Assembly (NCBI GenBank): GCA_030745815.1 | Contig: JASLNX010000177.1 | Location: 1 to 9,639, forward strand | Direction of reading: 5' to 3' | Length of the DNA stretch: 9,639 nt | Origin: an archaeon | GTDB taxonomy: Archaea > Iainarchaeota > Iainarchaeia > Iainarchaeales > GCA-2688035 | Shown here: in pieces, positions 3,911-9,639 of the stretch | Position numbering within the stretch: position 1 is the stretch's first letter | How the letters are laid out: each line of letters begins with the position of its first letter | Notes under the pieces: generated by a model | The model's input: only the letters and a program-made list of their open reading frames with translations | Told to the model about the DNA's origin: nothing | Databases searched by the model: none | Translations under genes and position numbers: made by a program

Positions 3911-6649
3911 CTAGCCTTCAATCCGAATTGACACTTTTCTTCGCTCTTTTGGAGTTGTTACCTTAACGTAATCTCCCATTGAATCAGTAGTTATTATTTC
4001 TACCTTGCTGCCGTCATCTATCCAGGTTGCATTTGATTGGGTCGCCTGGTTGTCTGAACGCAAACCACTGTCAAATTGCTCAATGTAAACCTGGTCAGTA
4101 TAATATGATAACTCTGAGTTTGGCAAAGCAATTAGTTCATTGACCGCGGTGTCAATAAATGTATTTACTATATTATTGTCAAAATCCCCCAGTCCAATTG
4201 TAATGTTTGCCACATTAAATGAGGTGTCTGCTGGGTCTTCTCCTAACGCCCTGTGGTCTGGAGCATAGAATTGTGGGTCATATTTGGTCCCATATCGGTA
4301 TGGCAAAAATCCGTTTTCACCTATACTGTCGTGTGCCCAGAAAGGACGATTTCCGCCAAATACTTTTTGACTTTGATAGTCGGTTCCATTAAATTCAACT
4401 TTTACCTTTGAGTACTCGTTGGTGAGGATAGTAGACCCTCCATCCAGTAAGAGGTATACATCCTTGTAGGACGACTCATCGTTCACATACATAATGTAGC
4501 CGTAAGTGTCATTTAGTGAAGTATTTGTTACTCCTAGTCTTGACAGGCCCCAGGCCTTGTCAAACGTGGTATTGTCGTCGTCGTAAAACATTGTTTCGTA
4601 GGCAGGGGGCGTCGCAGTTACAAAGTTACGTTTATACTTATTCCCGTTGCTGCTAATGGCAGTTAAGATTGTGCCGTCTGCATATGTATAGTTGTTGAAG
4701 CTCTGGTTAGCAAACTGGCAGTTTCCATCAAATACCATTGCAACAACATCGTCTCCTTTTTCTGATACGCTCATATCGGCAAATACTGCGCCAATGTCAT
4801 CGGAACAGGTTTTTCCAATTCCAGAGCAGGCATTTGGCCCCTCTAAATATAATTTTCCGTCAGAACCTCTCCACCAGTCTGTATAAAGTGACAAATCGCG
4901 GATCCCGCTGTGGATATTTAGCCGTTTTCCATTCAGATTATTCCCATCGGCAAATCCTACATTTATGTCCATTGTATCACACCGGTAGTAGAACCTTTGG
5001 TCGTCAATGTGGAACTCCGATTCGTCGCTTGGTCCTGTAGTCAACTCAAGTTTAATGTAAAATGGCACTTCTCTCTCAACACCTGATGCGTCCGTGTAAA
5101 GTATACAGCCTGCTTCCTGGCCCTCATTTGTTTTGCACTGGCCCCGACCAACTGATACTTCAGTTTCACTATATGGTTCAGTGCTTTCTTCAAAGCCCTC
5201 AAAATTAATTCTCACAAAGCCGTAGCCAAGGTCGTCTTCATCGTTTCCCTCTAAGAACATTGCAGTGCTCACAGGCGCTGCTTGTGTTAGTGAACTATTT
5301 TCCGAGTAAAGTGGGTTAACTGAATTCCACTTCTTAACCGCGTTCTTGATTGTAATTTTTGTTAGTGTCCTAACATTTGGACTATCGTCAGAACCTGTCA
5401 TGTCCAAATTTGCCTTCCAGTAATCGTTTGCTGGGCTAGTGTCTGTTGGGTCGTATGGGAACGCCTCATTGTGCTTTAGGTATACTGTTCCTTTTCCAAC
5501 AACTGCTGTAACATAGCCCTTTGATGTTGTTGCTTCGATGCCAATACTCGAAATGTATACAACTGTTTTAAGCGAATAGTCTCCTTGAGGGTCAACAAAG
5601 TTGTCACTTAAGTAAACCCCTGGTCCAAGGGTCTGTCTGCCAATCTCGTTGCCTTTGCTGTCAAATAGTAAGAATCTAGCATTATAGTTTGTCGCTGTCG
5701 CACCAGACATAGTTATAGCGTTAACCTCAGCAGAGAGCGTTTCCCCGTTGTATATCCCTCTGCCTTTCAAACCGGTAATTTTTTCACTTTCATAGTATGT
5801 TGTTTTTTGGGATTGCTTAATTAATTTCAGAGTTCCAGTGTCGACATCAATTTCTTGCACGGTATATTCTTCACCAAGGAACGGAATTACAATGTTATCA
5901 TTGTCCCCATCTATGAATTCTGAAGATTCTGTAGTGTCATTGTATACTGGAATTCCTTCTCCTAAATCAAGAACGTAATTGAAGTCGCCTTCACCGTTCA
6001 TATATACTACAAGGTCTTCAACGTCCTTGTCAGTAAGGTCCATTTTTGCGTCAGCATTTATCCCAATTGTTTCTTTCATGTTGGTGGCATAAGTTGTTCC
6101 AACGTAGCGGTAAGTTCTGGTTTCATTTGTTAAGTGTGGAAAGTCTGTGTTATCAAGTTCCAATACAAATTCTTTGGGCGCGCTTGGGCTTGACTCCAAA
6201 TTACTGGAAAATGTTGAAGTTGCGCTTATACAGTCTGTGTCAAAAGAGCACTCGTGTGATCCCACTCCTGCAATTTCAACGCAACGTGTTCCATTGCACT
6301 CGAAATGTGTCCCAATTACGCAGTCGCTGTCTGCTTGACATTGGTCTGAACCTGAACCATCAACGCTGATACATTGTTCCGCTTCACATTCAGTGTGTGT
6401 TTCAGGAATTACTTCACAATCTAGGTCTGTTGCACAAGTGCTTGGCCCTGGTCCAGTAACTTCAGCGCATGTTAGGTCCTTGCACTCAAAGTGTACTTCT
6501 GAAATCCCACAGTCTTCTGGGCAGGTGTTCGATGTTTCCGAAGCTTCGCATACTCCGTTTCCGCAAGCTGCTGGTTCAACGCATCCAGATAAAAAAATGG
6601 TTACTGCCAAAAGCGCAATAATAATTGGCAATTTATTTGCAGGCATCAT
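3911..6649 (-). CDS. Large cysteine-rich, S-layer-like surface lipoprotein
   Basis: A 912-residue secreted protein. The N-terminus MMPANKLPIIIALLAVTIFLSGC is a lipoprotein signal with lipobox LSGC, so C23 is probably the lipidated anchor. Residues 29-47 form a CGNGVCE...CPEDC module, followed by three tandem repeats of about 31 residues (starting near 53, 85 and 115) with the pattern HxEC-x4-C, a G-x-G turn, then C-x5-C. From about residue 155 the chain is acidic and rich in Thr, Asn, Tyr and Gly; the segment IPFLGEEYTVQEIDVDTGTL resembles repeating domains of archaeal S-layer-type proteins. I count about a dozen N-x-S/T sequons, suggesting heavy glycosylation. No C-terminal membrane helix is visible, so anchoring is through the N-terminus. 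Likely a cell-envelope or S-layer component; an adhesin is an alternative. No catalytic motif is recognised. It has its own promoter after rtcB. Confidence 0.85.
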   Translation of the reverse strand: MMPANKLPIIIALLAVTIFLSGCVEPAACGNGVCEASETSNTCPEDCGISEVHFECKDLTCAEVTGPGPSTCATDLDCEVIPETHTECEAEQCISVDGSGSDQCQADSDCVIGTHFECNGTRCVEIAGVGSHECSFDTDCISATSTFSSNLESSPSAPKEFVLELDNTDFPHLTNETRTYRYVGTTYATNMKETIGINADAKMDLTDKDVEDLVVYMNGEGDFNYVLDLGEGIPVYNDTTESSEFIDGDNDNIVIPFLGEEYTVQEIDVDTGTLKLIKQSQKTTYYESEKITGLKGRGIYNGETLSAEVNAITMSGATATNYNARFLLFDSKGNEIGRQTLGPGVYLSDNFVDPQGDYSLKTVVYISSIGIEATTSKGYVTAVVGKGTVYLKHNEAFPYDPTDTSPANDYWKANLDMTGSDDSPNVRTLTKITIKNAVKKWNSVNPLYSENSSLTQAAPVSTAMFLEGNDEDDLGYGFVRINFEGFEESTEPYSETEVSVGRGQCKTNEGQEAGCILYTDASGVEREVPFYIKLELTTGPSDESEFHIDDQRFYYRCDTMDINVGFADGNNLNGKRLNIHSGIRDLSLYTDWWRGSDGKLYLEGPNACSGIGKTCSDDIGAVFADMSVSEKGDDVVAMVFDGNCQFANQSFNNYTYADGTILTAISSNGNKYKRNFVTATPPAYETMFYDDDNTTFDKAWGLSRLGVTNTSLNDTYGYIMYVNDESSYKDVYLLLDGGSTILTNEYSKVKVEFNGTDYQSQKVFGGNRPFWAHDSIGENGFLPYRYGTKYDPQFYAPDHRALGEDPADTSFNVANITIGLGDFDNNIVNTFIDTAVNELIALPNSELSYYTDQVYIEQFDSGLRSDNQATQSNATWIDDGSKVEIITTDSMGDYVKVTTPKERRKVSIRIEG

Positions 6650-6669
6650 CTTTAGAATGGAGCTTTTGT

Positions 6670-6680
6670 TATTTATAATA
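6670..6680 (-). promoter_or_regulatory. TATA box of the surface lipoprotein gene
   Basis: The minus strand reads TATTATAAATA, a near-ideal archaeal TATA box, in the 38-base gap after the rtcB stop. It ends about 20 bases before the first ATG (6649) and 23 before the second (6646), which places the start of transcription at or next to the start codon. Only a weak AAAG precedes the ATG. The gene is therefore probably a separate, leaderless transcription unit and not part of the rtcB operon. Confidence 0.6.
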
Positions 6681-6687
6681 CTTGTGT

Positions 6688-8118
6688 TCAGCCCTTCATT
6701 ACTGCCAGCGGGACATGCTTTGAAATCTTTCTTCCAAGTCCTGCGGCTTCAACGCTTTCAATTACTTCGTCAACGTCCTTGTAGGCCTCAGGCATTTCTT
6801 CTGCCAGCCCGTTTAGGGACGCTCCCTTAATTAGCTCTCCCTTGGCTTCAAGATCTCTCTTAACTTCCTCGCCCTTTTTTCGCCTCATTGCTTCGTGCCT
6901 TGACATAACCCGCCCGGCCCCGTGTGCAACGCTTCCAAAGGTTTCAGCTAGCCCGGTTTCTGTTCCAACAAGAACATATGAAGAGGTTCCCATTGTTCCA
7001 GGAATTAGTGCAGGATGGCCTGTTGACGCGAAATCTGCTGAATTTTCTTTGCGCCCAGCAGGCATTGCCCGCGTAGCTCCTTTTCTGTGAACAAGAAGTT
7101 TTCTGGCTTTTCCATCAATTTCGTGCATTTCCTCTTTTGCCACATTGTGACAGATATCATACAAAAGATCCAGTCCAAGGGATTCGGCGTCTTGTCCCAA
7201 AACACTTTCAAAAACCTCACGAACCCAGTGCATTATTACTTGCCTGTTACAAAACGCGTAGTTTACAGCACACTTCATTGCAGCCAAATAATCTTGCCCT
7301 TCATTGCTTGCAATTGGAACGCAGGCAAGCTGCCTGTCAGGAACATTTATCTTATACTTTCCCACTGCCTTAACCATGCCATCCAAGTAATCTGATGCAA
7401 CCTGGTGGCCAAAGCCCCGTGAGCCGCAGTGAATCATTAAAGTAATTTGGCCTTCCTCCAAACCAAATTTCTTGGCAACTTCTGCATTGTAAATATTGCT
7501 TACTCTTTGAATTTCCAAAAAATGGTTTCCTGATCCAAGAGTTCCAAATTGTGGCATTCCGCGCTTCATCGCCTTGTCGGAAACTTTTGAGGCGTCTGCT
7601 CCCTGCATTCCTCCGTTTTCCTCAGTGTGCGCTAAATCTTTTTCCCACCCAAAGCCCTTTTCAATTACATACTTTGAGCCTGTTTCAAGGGCCTCTGAAA
7701 GTTCGTCCTTGTTTAATCGCAGTTTGCTTTTTCCACCAACTCCTGCTGGAACAGCGCCAAAAAGTGAATCCAAAAGTTCCTTTAACTTTGGCTTAATGTC
7801 TTTTTCAGTTAAATTGGTTTTAACCAAGCGAACTCCGCAATTAATATCAAACCCAATTCCACCAGGACTAACTACGCCTGTTTCGTAATCAATTCCTGCA
7901 ACCCCTCCTATTGGAAAACCGTAGCCATAATGGCAGTCTGGAAGGGCAATAGAATACTTTTGAATTCCTGGCAAATAAGCGACATTTTTAATCTGTTGAA
8001 GTGCCCCGGCTTCTATTGCATTAACAATTTTCTCTGTTCCGTAAACTCTAGCCGGAACAAGCATTTCCTTCTCTTTTGGAATTTCCCAAATTCCGCCTGA
8101 AACATTCTTAAAACTCAT
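6688..8118 (-). CDS. rtcB: tRNA-splicing ligase RtcB
   Basis: RNA ligase RtcB, 476 residues, close to the ~480 of mature archaeal enzymes. It joins a 2',3'-cyclic-phosphate or 3'-phosphate RNA end to a 5'-hydroxyl end using GTP and manganese, in tRNA intron removal and RNA repair in the cytoplasm. The active-site set is complete: FDINCGVRL (D91, C94), GTLGSGNHFLEIQ (N198, H199), MIHCGSRGFGHQ (H230), DICHNVAKEE (H324) and SVAHGAGRVMSR, whose H399 lines up with the guanylylated histidine (H404 in Pyrococcus). HRKGATRAMPAG and the C-terminal VPLAVMKG are also typical. No intein is present, although some archaeal RtcB proteins carry one. The start has GGTGA 5 bases upstream and lies 15 bases after archease, its activator, so the two are co-transcribed. 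Confidence 0.98.
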   Translation of the reverse strand: MSFKNVSGGIWEIPKEKEMLVPARVYGTEKIVNAIEAGALQQIKNVAYLPGIQKYSIALPDCHYGYGFPIGGVAGIDYETGVVSPGGIGFDINCGVRLVKTNLTEKDIKPKLKELLDSLFGAVPAGVGGKSKLRLNKDELSEALETGSKYVIEKGFGWEKDLAHTEENGGMQGADASKVSDKAMKRGMPQFGTLGSGNHFLEIQRVSNIYNAEVAKKFGLEEGQITLMIHCGSRGFGHQVASDYLDGMVKAVGKYKINVPDRQLACVPIASNEGQDYLAAMKCAVNYAFCNRQVIMHWVREVFESVLGQDAESLGLDLLYDICHNVAKEEMHEIDGKARKLLVHRKGATRAMPAGRKENSADFASTGHPALIPGTMGTSSYVLVGTETGLAETFGSVAHGAGRVMSRHEAMRRKKGEEVKRDLEAKGELIKGASLNGLAEEMPEAYKDVDEVIESVEAAGLGRKISKHVPLAVMKG

Positions 8119-8133
8119 AATTTCACCATTAAC

Positions 8134-8553
8134 TTATACATCAATTAGTACTCTTGCAATCCATTTGTCTTCTTCTTCCGCTTTTACAAAAAACTCGTGC
8201 CAGGTAACTGCTTTAATGTCTGATTTTAGTTCGTGCTTTTCGCGGTCAATTTTTTCGCCCTGCAATTCAATTTCAGCGTATTGCCTGGAACAGCTCAAAA
8301 TCTTAAATTTTTTAAAAATCATTTCGCGGGATTGGATTTCAAAGAGTACGGCCGAAAGGAAATTATGTAGAAGTACTTCGTTGTTTTCTCCTCTTACCTT
8401 TACCAAAATCTTTTCTTTTGGCTCAACTTTTTCAGGTTCGTACATTACAAAGCACATGGCTTTTGCAGAATTAATTAAAAGCTCTTCAAAGCTTCTTCCA
8501 AATGCTTCAAACAGTGCGTCGGCAGTGTGTTCTAGAAAGCGATACTTTTTCAT
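8134..8553 (-). CDS. Archease, RtcB activator
   Basis: Archease, 139 residues, the normal length. It speeds RtcB guanylylation, allows multiple turnover and broadens nucleotide use, acting as a partner of RtcB in the cytoplasm. The N-terminus YRFLEHTADALFEAFG is the family signature (HTAD with a conserved metal-site aspartate at residue 12), the middle has NEVLLHNFLSAVLFEIQ, and the C-terminal part has DIKAVTWHEFFV and ends in the family's characteristic RVLIDV, with a near-terminal aspartate at 138. The ATG shares one base with the stop of the upstream RpiB-Nudix gene (TAATG), with an AAGGTAG stretch before it, and rtcB follows directly. This is the classic archease-rtcB pairing. Confidence 0.96.
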   Translation of the reverse strand: MKKYRFLEHTADALFEAFGRSFEELLINSAKAMCFVMYEPEKVEPKEKILVKVRGENNEVLLHNFLSAVLFEIQSREMIFKKFKILSCSRQYAEIELQGEKIDREKHELKSDIKAVTWHEFFVKAEEEDKWIARVLIDV

Positions 8554-9434
8554 TAAACTACCTTTGTTAGGTCCATTATCTTAATGTAGTCCTCTAACGC
8601 TTTTTGCGTAAACTGGTCTAGTTTCAGTTCCTTTGCTGCAAGCTTTGGCTTCATCCAAACGCCCTTTGTCCCTTCTTTCCCGTCAAGCTTGAATTTTTCG
8701 CTTTTTGTTTTTGCAAGAAAGTCCACCATTAAGAAGTGCTTTTTCTTGTGAAAGCCAGCTGGGAAGATTGCGTCGTGCAATGTAAACATCTTCAAATCAT
8801 ATATGTCAAGGTCAGTTTCCTCTTTTATTTCACGAATCAAAGCGTCTCTCATATTTTCACCCAGTTCAATGTGGCCGCCTGGAATAATGTAGAGGCCGTC
8901 CCACTTTGGACTCTTCATTAGGAAAACTTCGTTCTTTTCGTTAAATATTAGTGCACCAACAACTGGCTCTGGAAATCCACTGTTTTCACCAAGAGCGTCA
9001 ATTTTGTCCACTCTTTTTTTGTGCCTTTCTCCGTCCTTTTTTTCACCTTGGAATGTGCTCTTCAAAAAGACATTTACAAGCTTTAGTGCCTCGTCATTTT
9101 TCAAAACGCGTCCACCTAAGCATAGGACGTTTGCGTTGTTGTGCTCTTTCGCCATCTTTGCAGAGACTTCGTTCCATACAACAGCAGCTCTTATTCCCTT
9201 TACTTTGTTTGCGGCCATGCTCATCCCAATTCCTGTTCCACAGCATAGAATTCCCGTGGCCTTGCCTTTGCTTCCTGCAACTTCTTTTGCAAGCTTTTCT
9301 GCAAAGTCTGGGTAGTCACAACTTTTTTCGTTGTCACAGCCTAAATCAGTTATCTTGTTGCCTTTGGCTAACCCTTTTTTTAGGAATTCCTTTAGGGCCA
9401 ACCCACCGTGGTCTGAAGCAATAAAAATTTGCAT
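8553..9434 (-). CDS. RpiB/LacA-B sugar-phosphate isomerase fused to a Nudix hydrolase
   Basis: A 293-residue two-domain protein. Residues 1 to about 145 are a ribose-5-phosphate isomerase B fold: QIFIASDHGG, then GILCCGTGIGMSMAANK, then HNNANVLCLGGRVL. C65 and H98 fall at the positions of the E. coli RpiB catalytic residues. From about residue 155 a Nudix domain follows, with a full Nudix box at 187-206 (GHIELGE-x7-REIKEE), the usual glycine near its end replaced by aspartate. The first domain should interconvert ribose-5- and ribulose-5-phosphate; the Nudix substrate is unknown, with ADP-ribose or a sugar nucleotide as candidates. No stop or ribosome binding site separates the domains. I chose the ATG at 9434 (MQIFIASDHGG) over an in-frame TTG at 9443, because RpiB proteins begin just before this strand. 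It is first in the operon and overlaps archease by one base. Confidence 0.93.
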   Translation of the reverse strand: MQIFIASDHGGLALKEFLKKGLAKGNKITDLGCDNEKSCDYPDFAEKLAKEVAGSKGKATGILCCGTGIGMSMAANKVKGIRAAVVWNEVSAKMAKEHNNANVLCLGGRVLKNDEALKLVNVFLKSTFQGEKKDGERHKKRVDKIDALGENSGFPEPVVGALIFNEKNEVFLMKSPKWDGLYIIPGGHIELGENMRDALIREIKEETDLDIYDLKMFTLHDAIFPAGFHKKKHFLMVDFLAKTKSEKFKLDGKEGTKGVWMKPKLAAKELKLDQFTQKALEDYIKIMDLTKVV

Positions 9435-9461
9435 TTTAATCAATTAGAATTTGATAGGAAA

Positions 9462-9471
9462 ATATTAAAAG
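9462..9471. promoter_or_regulatory. Shared TATA-like element of a divergent promoter
   Basis: The 71 bases between the two divergent starts contain one strongly AT-rich element, AATATTAAAA, read as TTTTAATATT on the minus strand. Its centre is about 32 bases before the minus-strand ATG (9434), giving a leaderless or nearly leaderless message, and about 40 bases before the plus-strand ATG (9506), giving a leader of roughly 14 bases. A single element may drive both directions, or two overlapping boxes may do so. Confidence 0.45.
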
Positions 9472-9505
9472 GTTCAATGTGGCTTAATTTTGTTGGGAAA
9501 CTAAA

Positions 9506-9639
9506 ATGCCTGAACCAAGAAAACATAAACGTAATACTGTACTTCGCGGGGGGTATCCGAGGGCGTTGGCACGCAGTAGCCATAAGCCAAAGCCAACTTT
9601 TACAGATATCAAGGAAAGGATTGGAGACGGGGTTTTTTC
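9506..9639 (+). CDS. Unidentified basic protein, N-terminal part (continues beyond window)
   Basis: The only plus-strand gene. It opens with ATG at 9506 and remains open for 44 codons to the window end. The visible residues start MPEPRKHKRNTVLRGGYPR and continue with SSHKPKPTFTDIKERIGDG. The N-terminus is strongly basic (12 Lys, Arg or His within the first 24 residues), with no signal peptide or membrane segment, as in a nucleic-acid-binding or ribosome-associated protein, but I recognise no family. A TATA-like element lies upstream at 9462-9471; no strong ribosome binding site is seen (only TGGGA about 10 bases before the ATG). It is divergent from the RpiB-Nudix operon. The short visible length and lack of a recognised motif keep confidence moderate. 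Confidence 0.55.
   Translation, partial: MPEPRKHKRNTVLRGGYPRALARSSHKPKPTFTDIKERIGDGVF

Noticed and set aside
6046..6369. Plus-strand open frame opposite the cysteine-repeat region of the lipoprotein
   Set aside because: It is a shadow of the minus-strand gene, whose signal peptide, lipobox and repeat pattern are clear.
6230..6565. DNA-level tandem repeat or CRISPR-like array at the cysteine repeats
   Set aside because: The periodicity is in the protein (cysteine spacing); the nucleotide units are diverged and have no identical repeats separated by spacers.
6688..8118. Intein or insertion inside rtcB
   Set aside because: Some archaeal RtcB genes contain an intein, but the reading frame here has normal mature length and uninterrupted active-site motifs.
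8165..8584. Plus-strand open frame of 139 codons opposite archease
   Set aside because: Same length as archease only by coincidence; its composition is that of a reverse-strand shadow and archease itself is fully supported.
9435..9443. Upstream in-frame TTG start for the RpiB-Nudix gene
   Set aside because: It would add only MIK before the conserved first strand, and the ATG at 9434 fits both the family start and the TATA spacing better.

Overview
The window reads as archaeal chromosome and most resembles a DPANN-type lineage; Diapherotrites or a Woesearchaeota/Pacearchaeota-like group would fit, but I cannot place it firmly from sequence alone. The grounds are: ribosomal proteins in the archaeal uL3-uL4-uL23-uL2-uS19 order with archaeal/eukaryotic-type motifs; an archaeal-type RtcB with archease; TATA-like boxes about 25-30 bases before genes that lack a Shine-Dalgarno sequence; GGTGA-type ribosome binding sites inside operons; and a surface lipoprotein with 'CGNGVCE...CPEDC' cysteine modules of a kind common in DPANN proteins. 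The DNA is AT-rich and densely packed. Every complete gene lies on the minus strand, so transcription runs from high to low coordinates.

Reading in the direction of transcription: (1) At 9435-9505 a short divergent promoter separates an unidentified plus-strand gene, cut off by the window end, from a minus-strand operon. (2) That operon (9434-6688) encodes a fusion of ribose-5-phosphate isomerase B with a Nudix hydrolase, then archease, then the RNA ligase RtcB. The first two genes share one base (TAATG) and rtcB follows 15 bases later with a GGTGA site. Archease and RtcB work together in tRNA splicing and RNA repair. The isomerase-Nudix fusion is the unexpected member. (3) At 6649-3462 are two secreted or surface proteins, each with its own apparent leaderless promoter: a 912-residue cysteine-rich, sequon-rich lipoprotein resembling an S-layer protein, and a 123-residue protein with a lone cysteine after its signal peptide. 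(4) At 3461-3171 is a 291-base non-coding stretch holding a terminator zone and a structured leader for the ribosomal operon. (5) At 3170-1 is the ribosomal operon uL3-uL4-uL23-uL2-uS19, with 4-base ATGA overlaps at uL3/uL4 and uL4/uL23 and abutting TAA-ATG at uL23/uL2; it continues past the window edge.

The most interesting points are the RpiB-Nudix fusion, which could make a self-contained route from ADP-ribose-like molecules to ribulose-5-phosphate, and the leader of the uL3 operon. The leader has three hairpins whose five wobble pairs all work only on the minus strand, including a terminator-like hairpin whose U-tract runs into a TATA-like box. Both functional readings are inference.
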